Assembly (NCBI GenBank): GCA_003550305.1
Contig: QKYT01000007.1
Location: 249,218 to 313,217 of the forward strand
From: Glomus cerebriforme
Lineage: Eukaryota > Glomeromycota > Glomeromycetes > Glomerales > Glomeraceae
Reading direction: 5' to 3'
DNA length: 64,000 nucleotides
Shown here: piece after piece, positions 1 through 11,941 of the stretch
Layout of the letters: each line of letters starts with the position of its first letter
Position numbering within the stretch: the stretch's first letter is position 1
The notes under the pieces: model-generated
Database searches by the model: none
Told to the model about the DNA's origin: nothing
Seen by the model: only the letters and a program-made list of their open reading frames with translations
Translations under genes and position numbers: made by a program

Positions 1-340
1 CCAAAATTTGCTTTTTTTGCAATTTGGACAATAGACTTCATTCGACCTGTGATGATCAAGGTACTTATATACAAATTTATTCTTGAGTAAGAAGTTATCT
101 TGATTCATGAGAGAATGTTTGGTGGTGTTGTTAGGAATTAGCCTATTAGAAGGGTGTACCATTTGATATATCTTTGGTAAGAATTTTTAGACAGGGTCAG
201 TAGATAAGACAATATAAGCAGTCATTTTGATTTATTTGAAGTATCTATTGAGCTATTAGAAACTGGCTGGATGGGGTAAAAGAATACTAGAGGTAGGATT
301 AGTTTGGTTTTTTTGTTTGTATTTTAGTATTACTGTATTA
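1..340. repeat. Left flank of the pogo element, retroposon-like DNA
   Basis: No open reading frame or family match is visible here. The base composition and wording (for example 'actggctgg', 'gggta', 'ttagaa') resemble the non-coding retroposon-like DNA to the right of the transposon at 3061-3593. I infer that the transposon landed inside such a repeat and that this is its left half. Confidence is low because the similarity is textural and not a long exact match. Confidence 0.3.
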
Positions 341-539
341 TTCTGTATAGCACTGCTTTTCTGCATATCCCCATGGTAATATACCTGGGTATTTTATTAG
401 ACAAAAAAAAATTTTTTTTGATAAAGACTCAGGTATAATTCAATTTTTTAAATAGGAAAAATTGATATAAACCCGGGTATTTTATTACTTATAGTATATT
501 TGATTTAACCAATAATCGAAGTAGATTTTATTACTTAAA

Positions 540-660
540 TTGCATTAAAATAATAAACTGTATTACTTAATTGTGTTAATGATAAACTGTATACTTAATT
601 TCGTATTATATAATTTAACCAATAATTGATAAACTGTATAACTAATAACCAATAAATTGT
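540..660. repeat. Subterminal short repeats of the pogo element
   Basis: The motif 'ataaactgtat' followed by 'acttaatt' or a variant recurs three times (about 551, 585 and 629). Subterminal repeats of this kind in pogo-like elements often serve as transposase binding sites. Here that role is inferred from position only. Confidence 0.4.
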
Positions 661-823
661 GTTTTGCTGATAAAAACAAAATTTTTTTTATTATTTTTTT
701 TTAAAAGAACCTTTGTTATTTTAATATAAATTTCAGTCAGTAAAAAATCTTTATAATATAAGTAACTTTATTATATAATATGCTATTATTACAATAGTAT
801 GCATAAAACTTATAGCTGAACTA

Positions 824-2486
824 TTAACTCCAATCTTGAAATACTATTTGTTCATCATTTTTGTTATAGTAATTTTCCTCAGATTCACTTTTATTACTAT
901 CCTCTAATTTACTTTCATTATTATCTTCTGATTCACTTTCATTACTATCTATCTCACTTTCATTACTTTTTTTTGATTTACTTTTATCATAATTTGAACT
1001 ATTTTCATCACTATCTTCTGTATTATTTTCATTTCTTTCACTTTCAACCTCCCTTCCAAAGTCTTTTCTACTTACTCTACTTTCTAATTGATCAAAATCA
1101 AAAATTAAATTGTTCTCTGTACTATCTGTAACATTTGAAACATCATAGCACTTGAATAAACATCTGATCATATTGATATTAATAGCATTCCAGCTTTCTT
1201 TTACCTATCTTATTACAAGTAAGTAAGATGGTCTTTTGATTTTTCCAGATGGTATATAGTTCTTGATAGCTTCACACATCCAGTTGTTACAAAGATTTTA
1301 CACCTAATTTAAAAAAATTAAAAGTTAATTTAATAAATAATTTAATTATTTAATTTATTACAGTAAATTAATTACCTTTAATTTAAAAGATTTATTTAGT
1401 GACATATCAAGTGACTGCAAACAAGATGTTAGGCCACCTGAAATAACTGCTAAATCAGTCTTTTTTTCATAAAATTGTTGCTTTACCATATCAGTTTTGT
1501 GTGCAGAAAAAGAATCCAATACTAAAAAGAATCTTAAATTGTTACTTCAATTTGTGCGTTTCATCTAAACATTTTCTACCCACCAGAGTATCTCATTTTC
1601 ATTTATCCAGCCTTCAGGATTGGTACAGATTATCACACCATTGGGAAACTCTTCACACAGAATTTTCTTAAGTTTAAAAATGATAACTGGTGGTAGTTTC
1701 ATTCCATCAGCCATACAAGCTAAAACAACTGTAAAATTTGAACATTCATGTCTGATTGTTAGAATCAAAACAGTTTTGGTACCAGCTTGCTCAATTGTTG
1801 TATTACTTGGTAAGTTAAATGCCATTGGTCGGTGTTTCATCTATATTTCCTATTAAAGCTAGTGAATAATCATACTCCCTTCTACAATATAGAACATATA
1901 AAAGAAATTCATGTTGTTGCTCTATATAGTTTTCTGAAAGATATTGAGCAATTGTGGTCCTCCTTTTATTAACCAATTTATAATGAGACATAAAGCCATC
2001 AATTCACTTTTGAGAAAATCTGGCATTTTTTATACCTAAATATTCAGCTTGGTATGATAATTTTTTAGCTAAAGTTCGTATTTTAACTTGAATCATATAA
2101 CGAGTTACTATTTTTAGTTAGTTTTAGGACTCTTTAACCCATTCTATAAGTTCATTTTCAAGGTATGGATATTTCAGATGTGCACCTGTATTTAGTTTTT
2201 GAGTATATAAAGTCACATTCAAAAGCTTTTTCTTATTTTTAATCTATTTATGAAGCTGTTTTGGCTCAATATTATATTTATTTGCTGTTGACCATTTGCT
2301 ATGGCCATTTTTATAATACATTATTATCATTAGTTTCTCTCGCGCTATCCAGTATCTATTCTTTCTTCCTGTAATATGAGCACGACGAGTTTTGAAGTTT
2401 CCGTGGACTATCTTTTTAAAAATATTATTTAAAAGATACTTGGTGATTTTTTGTGTAATAAAGAAAATTGTTGGAGAGTAAAACAC
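824..2486 (-). pseudogene. pogo-type DDE transposase, inactivated
   Basis: The order on the minus strand is that of pogo/Tigger/jerky transposases. Residues from 2486 to 2244 form an N-terminal helix-turn-helix segment (motif REKLMIIMYY followed by NIEPKQLHK). After several stops comes the first catalytic aspartate in NIDETP near 1840. The RNase-H-like core (1840-1565, 'VVLACMADGMKLPPVIIFK', 'PEGWINENEI') follows, then the second catalytic aspartate in LDSFSAHKTD near 1525-1490. An acidic Ser/Asn/Glu tail (1171-824) closes the protein. The frame changes immediately after NIDETP, and stop codons interrupt at least three other points, so no full-length enzyme can be made. The family call is good. 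The exact ends of the original gene are not determinable. Confidence 0.75.
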
Positions 2487-3060
2487 AAGAAGGTATAAAA
2501 AACTTTAACGCGTTTGTGTAATTTATACATTGTTTCATTCAATATAAATAGCTAATAAAAGTATTTGCATCTCTAAATATTGCTAAATCAATTATTAATA
2601 AATGTGATGTTATAATAAAAAGAAAAATCTAAATGCAATGTACAGATCTAATGAAATATAAAATTGGCAAATTTAATGTAAAATTGATTTAAAAATGAAA
2701 ACTTTACAGTAATTTTATAACTTCATTATAATAAAAGAAAGTTTAAGTGCAACAAATGTATTAATCTAGCAAATTTCATCATAAAGTACAGTATTGGTAA
2801 ATTTAAAGTAACATGTGAGGATTGAGAGCATGTAAAATTATACATTCATCATTAATAAAAAGATAATCTTGAGATCAGAAATCAGGTTAATCGGCTAATT
2901 TGGTAATAAACAATAGTAGTAATACAATACACCTGTGATAAAATACCCTACCGTTTAATATACCCTACACCTCATAAAATACTCATGGGTATAATTCAAT
3001 TTTTAAATTGCTGAAATTGATACAGACCTGAGGTATTTTATGCAGTGCTATACGGTAATT

Positions 3061-3593
3061 ATTTTAGTAGTTTCTTCTTTCTAAAGGTTGGTACTAACAA
3101 CCAGCTTCTATAAATTTTCTTTTACGTTTTGAGCTAATTTAAAAACCTGAAGGTGTAAGCTGAGTTTCCTAGATCCTGAAGACTGGTACTAGCATCCAGT
3201 CTTTAGAATCTCATCAATGTTTCATACTAGTTAGAAGATTCAAGTATTTTGTGGAGAGATTCAGGTAAACTGGGTTTAGGAAATTTTGTTTGACAGGGAG
3301 ATTTGGGAGGACTAGTTAAAGGATTATTTTAGTATCTGATACTAGGATATGGGAGAGATTCAGAGCATATCTTATCTAAGAAGGCTTAGCAACGTGGCCT
3401 CACTCTGAGGACCTATATTATATAAGCGTAACAAGTTAGACATTTCTGCCTCACAGTAGACTGAGTAGAGCATGAGGGCTTATCTCTGCATAGTTATTTT
3501 TATTATCATTATATGTAATAGTTGTAAAATTCTGTTAAGTTCCTTTAATAAAGCATTTGCTTAGTCAGCTTGTCTTCAAAAAAAAAAAAAAAA
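3061..3593 (+). repeat. Non-coding retroposon-like element with poly(A) tail, copy 1
   Basis: The stretch ends with an AATAAA signal (about 3548-3553) and a 16-17 nt A run (about 3578-3593), the signature of a poly(A) retroposon. It contains two small hairpins with GGTTGGTACTAACAACC-type and GACTGG...CCAGTC-type stems. The second hairpin region (about 3180-3235, 'actggtactagcatccagt', 'aatctcat', 'atgtttcata') matches the element at 40793-40845. No protein is encoded. I infer a SINE-like or truncated retroelement transcript. Confidence 0.55.
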
Positions 3594-4196
3594 TATGATT
3601 AATTAATATTAGCTTAATAATGAAGTATATAATAACAATTTAAGTGTTAGATCTATACAAATACTACTATTTTATATTTTTAAACTGTAAATATAAAATT
3701 ATTAAATAATATAAACTTTTTTTGTAATAAATAAATGATCCTTTCTTGTTAAGTTTTATTTTAAGTACAAGTACTTTTTTTGATATTCCTTAATTTTTAG
3801 CTTTTTCTAAAGATCTTTCTTAAATATGAAAGTTCAAAGTCTAGCAACAAAAAGTTTAGAAATAACAAATGTAAATTTTACTATTTTCATAAAAGGAAAA
3901 TTTAGCATTGCTTTAGTAGTTTAGTTTTTATACTGTATATTAGCTAATAAAGATGATGCTTATGGTACTTATGAATAATCTAGAAAAATGAGTTTGCAGT
4001 AATATTTATTGCTAGAATAACTTTCACAAATGGTTTTTATACTATGATGTTTTTTAATCATCCACATGATGATCACCGTAATTAAAAAGCTCATTGGTAT
4101 TTTGATAATTAAATCTCATGAAATTTTAGATCATGTGATTATACTACTATAATTTTTGTTGAAAAAAAAATTTCGAAAATCATATTCGAAAGCATA
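3594..4196. other. Intergenic, BUD6 upstream region
   Basis: AT-rich with no gene seen. The last 135 bases before BUD6 hold two E-box-like sites, CACATG at 4063-4068 and CATGTGAT at 4132-4139, which are probably part of the promoter. Confidence 0.5.
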
Positions 4197-7029
4197 ATGG
4201 CTTATCCTAATATACCTCAAGTATCTTTTCCTCAGCCAAATACTCGAATCACTCAAGCGTCTACTAACCCACCAATTAATATTCCTCAACGAAGACCATC
4301 CTCTTCACCAACACCAGGACGTGAAAGAGAACTTTCGCCACCTCCAACTCCCCAAAGAAGAAGTACTGGAAATTCTCCAGTAAGTTAAAAAAAAAAATCC
4401 GTTTAATTTAAGATAAAGTGGTAAGGCACTGACTCGGACATTAAGACTTCATGAAGTCAACCACTATACATTCAAATAAATATTAAATCTCAACGTTAGT
4501 TTCACGTGATAATTGTCAAAGTTCTGTCATTAAACTTCTTTATCCTTATATATAGATGAGTTCAATAGAGAGTATAGTGACTCAACTTCTAGTCACAACC
4601 AAATTGTTGCTAGAAGGTTTGACCAATTGGTCTTTGAGACGTATGACTGAGCAAGAAGTTTCGGATATTTATGTGAAACTTGGCAGCGAGTTAAATACGG
4701 TTGTTCATCTATTTGGAAAGGCAGGTGTTGATATGAGGTTAGGGATATTTTTACAATATTCTGAACATATTGAATTAAAATTAAGTATTTTGAATTTAAA
4801 TCTATTTATATTTTTATTTTTGTAGTAATTTAGCTAATATTCCACAGGATTTAAGGGTTTGTCTTGAAAAAGCTTTAAGTGAAGATGCTTCTCCATCTAC
4901 TTTAGAAGCTCATCTTCCTAAAATAAGAGATATTATAGTAACTTTATTGCAAGGACTAAAGGCAAAGCAAGCTGCTTATCGTCAATTACAAAGCGGTTAT
5001 GATCAAACATCACAAATTTATATGCCTTCATCACAAAGCATGTCAAGAGCCAGATCAACGAATTCAACGAGTCCAAAAGTGATAACTCAACAAAGTTTAA
5101 CACCACCATCAAATTCTGTTAGAAGAAATGTTAGCTCACCTTCACGTATTAATGTAGGTGGTCAATCATCAGATCCTATGGATGCATTGAAGCATAGCGA
5201 CAATCTTGAACGTCGTGCTTCTAAAAGATTTTCAGCTTATACAATGCAAAGAGGTGGCCACCCAAGAGCAAGGTCAAATTTACGTAATCAAGAAAATTTA
5301 AAATCGTCATCACCTGAACCAAAGGTTCCTGAACCAACTAAAGATTATGATCATGAGGAACCGGCAGATGAAAATATTTCTATTAGTCCACAACCAACGA
5401 CACCATTATCTGAAACACAAAAAGAAGAGGTTTCTATAGAAGAGAAACCAAATGTATCAGAAGTTCCATCAATTAATGTTAAAGGTATTAATTATGTTAT
5501 TATTATTCTAATTATAATAAAACATTTGATTCAATAATATAATTATTAATTTAGAATCGCAGCATAAGGAAAGTCTTATATTATATTTGCAACTGGGCAA
5601 AGATGTCAAAAAAATTGAATATGACGGAGATATAAGTATTCCAGCTTTAAGAATGTTATTTATTGAGAAATTCCAATATAATCCCGGTATGGACGATTTC
5701 CCTAATATATATATAAAGGACCCACATATAGGAGTACTTTATGAATTAGAAGATCTTTCAGAGGTCAAAGATAAGTCAGTTTTAGCATTGAACGTTGAAG
5801 GTACGGAAGTTAAAATTTTTTTTTTCAGAATGAAAAAATGGGGTTTAAATATTTTGACTTATAATTATCTTTTGATTAATTTAGCTCTTGACCAAGTTAA
5901 AAAACATTTTGACCAAAGTATCGTTAATTTAACGAAGGAAATTCGCGAAATTAAGAAATCATTTTCAGAAAATGCTGAAATTTTACGTCGTAGTAGCCTG
6001 GTTAATTCTATTTCAGCCCCTACTACTCCCACACCTCCGAAACCTAGCGAAAGTCATTTCAGGGATTTGGCAAGAATGGTTCTTGCTAATGTGAAAAATA
6101 AAAAAGAAAAGGATGAGAAAAATGAACAAGAAAAGAAAGATTCTCTTATTATGAAATTTGCTAATGATCTTAGAGGACAATTTGATGAGGTTCAAAATCT
6201 TCGAAGGGATTTGGGGATAATGCGACAGTTCTACAATGGATTTCAATCAGATACAAAAAAAATTATTGAAGATTTGTTGACACAAACAGCTACGGTTAAA
6301 AATGTTGCATTAACAAAAGTTGGATCGGCCAGAACATTTATTGATGCTGGTAAAGCTAAATTGGATACACGTACAAAGAGTTTAGTTACTAAAGTAGATG
6401 AATTACAGGATATTATTGATGAGCTTAAATCTGATGTTACTGCAAGGAGAAGTAAACCACGAGAAACAACAGTTAAACATGTCGAGGAAGAATCAGCCGC
6501 TGTTGCAAAAGAACTTGCATCTTTACAAGAATACGTTAAAACTGCTAAACCAATGTGGAAGAAAACATGGGAGGAAGAATTACAAATGATTGTTGATGAA
6601 CAACAATTTTTGAATCATCAAGAAGAACTTATTGAGGATTTGGGAGATGATAATAAAAAATTAACAGAAGTATTTGAACAAATCATGAAAGTTGTACAAA
6701 TACAATCCAAATCTAAACCAAAAGAATTTACTGTCAAACAAAAAGAGGAAGGATTTGAAGGATTAAAAACTGTACTTCAAGAAGTTCGTGGAATTTCGCC
6801 TGATCATGAGAGGAGGATAAAGGCTTTGGCGATGGCGGAAAAAATGAGAGAACGCGATTTAGCGAGTCGTATTGATGAATTTGAATTAGAATTAACAAAT
6901 TTTGTTGCTCAAAATAAGTTAAAAAAGACTGGTGGGGCCGAAGAAGCAGAAAGATTAAGACAAAAGAAGAATGAAGAAACTTTGAAACAATTATTCAATG
7001 CTGCTACTGAAGAAAACAAAACTTCATGA
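4197..7029 (+). CDS. BUD6: Bud6/Aip3 actin- and formin-interacting polarity protein
   Basis: Five exons are supported: 4197-4379, 4556-4737, 4826-5484, 5555-5800 and 5885-7029, each joined in frame by GT-AG introns to give about 804 residues. The N-terminal block (exon 2, 'SIESIVTQLLVTTKLLLEGL') and the long C-terminal coiled-coil block match the Aip3/Bud6 domain. The C-terminal block runs from 'ALDQVKKHFDQS' through 'MRQFYNGFQSDTKKIIEDLL' to 'LVTKVDELQDIIDELKSD'. A Ser/Pro-rich low-complexity linker separates the two. In yeasts Bud6 binds actin and stimulates formin Bni1 at sites of polarized growth; in a hyphal fungus it should act at the tip. The 84-nt intron at 5801-5884 has no in-frame stop and could be read through, but its translation is Phe/Leu/Asn-rich and breaks a conserved block, so I treat it as an intron. 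Confidence 0.92.
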
Positions 7030-7573
7030 GATTAATTTAAATTATTTATGTATAATTTATATAATAAAATAATAAAAATATTTTTTGGAACATACTGTGA
7101 TTTAATAATAATACATATATATTTTTACATAATCATATTTTTATAATAATTGTTTTTTTCATAATGATACAAATAGTTTAAAGGGATGTTTTTAGCTATA
7201 ACGATATCCATAATTTAATAAAATTTAGCGATATTTATAATGGGTTTCATTTATCTTAAAAATATAATACGAATAGGTTAAAGTGATGTATAGTTTAACG
7301 ATATTCTAAACGACAATTTAACGATACTCAACGATAATTTAACGATAATCTAACGATATGTTAATGATATTTTAACGATATTTTAACGATATTTTAGCGA
7401 TATATTTACGATTATTTAGGCGATTTAACGATATGTTAACGATTATTTAACGATATTTAACAATATTAGCGTAAATAGTAGAATTTAACTTAGTAAATGC
7501 TTATTTTGATGATCAACTTGTGACCGTAGATCTTATTTAAATTCATAATTATTACCGTTTGGTCTTAAAAAAA
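7030..7573. other. Convergent intergenic region between BUD6 and the HMG gene
   Basis: No gene is seen. The middle and right half is occupied by a degenerate short tandem repeat (separate entry). Both flanking genes end here, so it also contains their 3' untranslated regions. Confidence 0.6.
7195..7470. repeat. Degenerate minisatellite, unit about 11 nt (TTTAACGATAT)
   Basis: The words 'taacgatat', 'taacgataa', 'tagcgatat' and 'taacgatta' recur more than fifteen times. The spacing is mostly 11 nt in the densest part (about 7300-7460) and looser upstream. The unit keeps the core ACGAT while the flanking A/T bases drift. Confidence 0.75.
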
Positions 7574-8335
7574 TTAAAATTTTCTTGTTTGAAGGCAAAA
7601 CTTGCATAAATGATAAACGTATAAATTTTGATGATAAGTTAAAGAAGAATCCAGAAAGCCACATAATTGATTTTGAAATAACAATGAATCGTCATTGACT
7701 CCAGTTGTAAACGAGGCAAAAGAAGCAAAAGAATTGTCGTTAAAGTTATTAATGTCCGAAAGTGTAGCAAACCAATCATTAGAATCATTAGGGTTATTAT
7801 TTTCAATAATAGGATCATTTTCATTGGGAATTGGATTATAATTAATGACTTTTGGAGAATTGATTTCAGTATCATCAGTGTCGGTTTGCATAATATCATC
7901 TTTGTTCTCTTCTTCAGAACTATTAGATTTATTATTAGGATTATATAAACGAATTTGTATTTGAGGAGAAATCTCTTTATGAAGTTGTTTAGCTTGATCT
8001 GCGAGATTTTTATAATGATCTTTAACGAATCCTGGCTGAAGACTCCAAGAAATTGCAATCCAACGAGACAATTCCTTTTGCTTAATATTATCGATTTTTT
8101 TATCTTTAATGTGTTCGCTACATTCTTTACGATATAATAAAAAAGAATTGATTGTACGCTTTTGTGTATCCGTATCTTTAGATTTTCTACGATGAGGTTT
8201 CATTTCCAGGATCTGTTGAAGATTTAAGTGTTTTGGGGGAAATGGCACGTTATTCAAGAATTCTGGAATATCATTTTGAGTGATAGTTGATGATGAAGAA
8301 TCACCCGATAATGACTGAGTAATTGGAGTAGACAT
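7574..8335 (-). CDS. HMG-box protein of the MATA-HMG type
   Basis: A single uninterrupted frame of 253 residues. Residues about 55-125 form an HMG box. It starts near 'KRTINSFLLYRKECSEHI', continues with 'NIKQKELSRWIAISWSLQP' and ends with 'FVKDHYKNLADQAKQLHKE'. These are the three helices of the sequence-specific MATA-HMG group, with the conserved N-x-F-x-x-Y-R entry and the internal W. The flanks are low complexity: Ser/Thr at the N-terminus and Asn/Asp/Glu in the C-terminal half. The family is greatly expanded in Rhizophagus, so this copy need not be the mating-type gene itself; no homeodomain MAT gene lies in the window. It is tail to tail with BUD6. The last 25 residues are unlike a typical C-terminus, and a further intron there is possible. 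Confidence 0.85.
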   Translation of the reverse strand: MSTPITQSLSGDSSSSTITQNDIPEFLNNVPFPPKHLNLQQILEMKPHRRKSKDTDTQKRTINSFLLYRKECSEHIKDKKIDNIKQKELSRWIAISWSLQPGFVKDHYKNLADQAKQLHKEISPQIQIRLYNPNNKSNSSEEENKDDIMQTDTDDTEINSPKVINYNPIPNENDPIIENNNPNDSNDWFATLSDINNFNDNSFASFASFTTGVNDDSLLFQNQLCGFLDSSLTYHQNLYVYHLCKFCLQTRKF

Positions 8336-9641
8336 TTAAAACCAAATAAAATAAAATGATTTAAAGTTATTTAAGTTATTTATTCGATTTGATCTAAACA
8401 ACAGATTGGATATTTATATTTTTATTTTGAATAGAAACCACATGAATTGAAACTTTCTAAAAATGATTTTTAAAGGTAATGATACCATATTTCATCAAGT
8501 TGAATTTTTTTTTCAACCAATAAGCGTAGCATAGTAAATGTTAAAAATAATGAGTTCGATTGTTATATTGTCGAAAAAAATCGGAAATCAAAAAAATTCA
8601 TATTTCCTAATTATTACAACATTCAATGATTAGATTCTAAATAATTTTGCGCATAGTAAACTGACGTATAAAGTAATATTTAATTAAAAACATTGAAGAT
8701 CAAAATAAATAATATGCTTTGTTTACTTTGAATACTATTCAGGCGGAGTCCTGATGAATATTATTATTATAGACTTTGCTAGAATATACGATTACACGCG
8801 GCTTTTAATTTAATCAAAAAATGGTTATCAATGTTCGTAATTAAATATAAAATTTCTGGAGGGTTTTAACTTGGAATTCTAAAAAAGTAATTTAACAAAG
8901 ATCGCGTTGTTCATTTAATAACCACGTGTGATGCGGCCATCAGGAAATTATATCGCGTGACTAGTCGATCAAACTTAACTAATTTAGAAAATTCAATTAC
9001 TTGTCTCGCGTCTTCACCTGCGGACAATGTTTGAACTTCGCATTTAATTCCCTTGAAATCCAAGAAAAGAATTGGGCGATTGAAATTTTTTTTTTTTTTG
9101 TGAAATGAAAGTCTCTGTCTTGTTCCGATTATAACCGATTTGAAAGATTACAATCTAATTTCGGTTGGTTTAAAATTTTCATCAATGATAATTTTTCTTT
9201 TAAATAACTTTTATTACGTTATCAAATTCCATTCTCCGCATTCTCCGCAGGAAAAAATTCTTTTTTGAAAAATTACTTCAAATCCAAATTCGGATCAATG
9301 ATGCTTCTTTAGAAAATAGTTTTCGATGGATAAAATGTTATTTGTCATCGGTTCTTTTTTTTTCAAAATAAAATTTAATATTTACTTTCTTACAAACGGC
9401 CGTTAAAATATTTAGATCACGCATTCATAACCTGCATTAATAAAACGCATTTATGGTTGTCACTTCATTTTCTTTCATTCTTTTTAATTCATTTATTCAA
9501 AAATTTACTTTGTTAAAACAGGTGTTCATTTTAAAAGGTGCGTTGTGGAAAAAAAAAATAGTAAATTAATTCTCCCATTTCACGTGATGTTACACGGATT
9601 TTTAAATCAGTTTATGACTAAAAAAAAATCTGGACTTTTTT
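8336..9641. other. Intergenic, upstream of the HMG-box gene
   Basis: No coding signal or RNA gene is recognised before the tRNA. Two CACGTG palindromes occur, at 8923-8928 and 9581-9586 (the latter followed by AT, giving CACGTGAT). A poly(A) run just left of the tRNA (about 9621-9628) reads as a T run on the minus strand and should terminate the tRNA transcript. Confidence 0.45.
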
Positions 9642-9713
9642 TTCCGCATCGGGGAATCGAACCCCGGCCGTCGCGGTGAAAGCGCGAAATCCTAACCACT
9701 GGACCAATGCGGA
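9642..9713 (-). tRNA. tRNA-Glu, anticodon UUC
   Basis: On the minus strand the sequence folds as a complete 72-nt cloverleaf. The acceptor stem is TCCGCAT/ATGCGGA. The D-arm contains TTGGTCCAGTGGTTAGGA, and the TUC arm is CCGGGGTTCGATTCCCCG. The anticodon loop is CTTTCAC (anticodon TTC), followed by the CGCGACGG stem and variable bases characteristic of eukaryotic tRNA-Glu. No intron is present and CCA is not encoded. The internal A and B boxes are intact, and an oligo-T terminator lies just past the 3' end on this strand. Confidence 0.96.
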
Positions 9714-11375
9714 TATTGATATATAAAAGTTTGAAATAATTATTATTTTATGTAGTTAATATATTTTTATATATTTTTTATAATAGAATAATTTTCTTGG
9801 CTAAAAATTCTTGGAAAAAATGTAACTAGATATGTGGCGTTCTATTTTAAAGCATATATATATATAGATATATAGATGACGCACTACTTGTTGTACTGAT
9901 GATACAATAGAAATTATCCAAACTCATGGAAAATACAATAACAAACAATAACCTTATTGGGCAAAAATATCGGTCCTCAGCCGATATTTACTCCCCACTT
10001 TTTAACTATAATTTTTTTTAGAAGGAATTTTTGATGATCAATAAACGGCTAGATAAAATAGGACATTGAATGAAATGAATGCAATCTCTAATCCGATTAT
10101 AAAGCATCAAGCATCGAGACCGTTTATTTTTATTAAATAGATAACTTGTAAATTTATTTTTAAAATTAGGATGACAAGTATCATTTATGTTCAAAATTCG
10201 AAAGTTCTTTCAATGAACATAACGCCATGAAATATCCGGTTTAAATTATTAATCATATGATACTGGAAAATAAAGTATCAACTACAACGGTTCATTCATT
10301 AATTTCCAAGATTGTAAAATTCCCCTTTTCAAAAAATACAATCCTTTGAAAATAAAATAATTTTTATATTGCATATTTTTAATTAACTCATTTATAAATT
10401 TGCCAATTCTGATTTCAATGAAATGTAAAAAGTATGAAATGTTTTCTTTAATTTTGTCATCAAAAATCAATCAGCTTTTTTTCTTGAATGATTTTTTTGG
10501 GGTTATCTTCGATTTCTTATGACTAATTGTAAAAAGAATGTGGCTTGTGTAAATCAATTCATTTTTTATTATTTCAATTAAGTAACTGTCAATCCTAAAA
10601 TAGGTTTAGGTAGGACTAAATTCATACCATTACCCATTTACTGTATGTACAATATCTTTTGATTTATCTAGACATATCTCTTTTCCAAAATAAGGTTTAT
10701 ATTCTTTAATGTAAATTTCATTATTAATTGCATAAAATTAATAATTAACCGATTATTGTACAGTTTGATCTTTTCACCTTTTGATTATTAGTTTAATGCT
10801 AAAATTTCTCTATCTGAATTTCTCTACTGTATATATCATATTGATCTGTAATAACCTTGCAACTATCCTTTACAATCTAAAGGTAGATACAATCTTTTTA
10901 ATACAAGATAAGAAACAAAATAACATAAATATTTGTCGTATATACCAAGCATACCAAGAAAGAAATTTTATTGAAACCCTTTACAATAAGTGAACCATTC
11001 TCTATTATGAGTATGAAAAGGAAAAGTATTAAACCCAAACACGCAAATATACCATATACCATATATCCTCGTCCTTAAGACCCTAACTCTTTATCCTAAT
11101 AAGTAGAAACATCACTATTCACTCTGAAAAAATATGAAAGTTTAGACGCGTATAATAATAAATGAAATATTACAAAGTTGGTTATACAAATCCTTTGTAT
11201 TTTAAAGTCTCAATGAATTTACGGTAGTGTAATGTTTTGTTGATAGTAATCAATTCAGAAATTATGTGTTCCAAATTTGTGTAACCACAAATATAGTTAA
11301 TTATCGGATTTTTTTTTAAATAAACGTTTCCGAAAACAAAAAAACAAAGCAGAGATTCATTCTTAATTAAAGAAT
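9714..11375. other. Intergenic between tRNA-Glu and the coiled-coil ORF
   Basis: AT-rich. Short open frames near 10282-10470 and 10781-10993 have no domain, no splice-consistent extension and Ile/Lys/Phe-rich random composition, so I do not call genes. One ACGCGT occurs at 11146-11151. The last 200 bases presumably hold the promoter of the following ORF. Confidence 0.4.
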
Positions 11376-11765
11376 ATGGATACTGGACAACCTCCTCAAC
11401 TTCATCAAACAATTGAATATTATAAATCAGAAATTGTTAAAAAAGACGAGATAATTGAAAAATTATTTGAAGAAGTTGACGATTTAAAAGAAAATGGACA
11501 AGAACACAATAAAATTATAAAACAATTAAAAGATCAAATAAAAAAATTAACAGAAGAGAATGATAAAAAAGACCAACAGATTATATTATTAAATTCTTCT
11601 TACACTAAAGCTTCAAATGATTCAGAAAATTTTAAAAAAGAAATTATTAATTTAAAAGAAGTATTACAGAACAAAGAGAATTATTGGAATAAAAGGGAAA
11701 AAGAATGGAGGAAACAACATGAGAAATTAGTTGACCTTTACGCTGATTTAGAAAAATCTTTATAA
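11376..11765 (+). CDS. Small coiled-coil protein of unknown function
   Basis: A single-exon frame of 129 residues begins MDTGQPPQLHQTIEYYKSEI. From residue 10 almost to the end it is a continuous heptad-like, Lys/Glu-rich helix ('IIEKLFEEVDDLKEN', 'IIKQLKDQIKKLTEEN', 'WNKREKEWRKQHEKLV'). I cannot assign a family. Composition and length would fit a cytoskeletal, spindle-pole or trafficking adaptor, but nothing specific supports any of these. Codon usage and the sharp change from non-coding DNA argue that it is real. It is convergent with the deubiquitinase gene, with only about 175 bases between the stops. Confidence 0.7.
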   Translation: MDTGQPPQLHQTIEYYKSEIVKKDEIIEKLFEEVDDLKENGQEHNKIIKQLKDQIKKLTEENDKKDQQIILLNSSYTKASNDSENFKKEIINLKEVLQNKENYWNKREKEWRKQHEKLVDLYADLEKSL

Positions 11766-11941
11766 TGCAATTTAACTAATCACTACTCACTAGTCAGTAA
11801 TAGACAATATTTAACAATCAAATTGTAGTAACATATAGATTTTAATACGTAGAATTAGCAGATACAATAATATACTTTATTTAACATATCATCTTATAAA
11901 ATGGAATCAGTAAATATAATAATATTTAATGCTACATCAAA

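Larger units (their letters stand above)
333..3057 (-). mobile_element. Decayed pogo/Tigger-type DNA transposon with terminal inverted repeats
   Basis: The ends carry a 12-bp perfect inverted repeat: GTATAGCACTGC at 345-356 and its complement GCAGTGCTATAC at 3042-3053. Just inside each end lies a similar block with 'gggtataattcaatttttaaat'-like text followed by a 'gtattttat' motif (about 420-490 and 2988-3042). The minus strand between the ends encodes remnants of a CENP-B/pogo-type DDE transposase. The element is about 2.7 kb, the usual size for a fungal pogo element, but the coding part is interrupted, so it should be non-autonomous now. Whether TA is duplicated at the insertion site is unclear: the outermost bases of the two ends differ. 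Confidence 0.75.

Noticed and set aside
1620..1856. Plus-strand open frame over the pogo transposase
   Set aside because: Antisense of the DDE core; no family match on this strand.
10282..10993. Two short open frames (10282-10470 minus, 10781-10993 plus)
   Set aside because: Random Ile/Lys/Phe-rich composition, no domain, and no in-frame splice partners.
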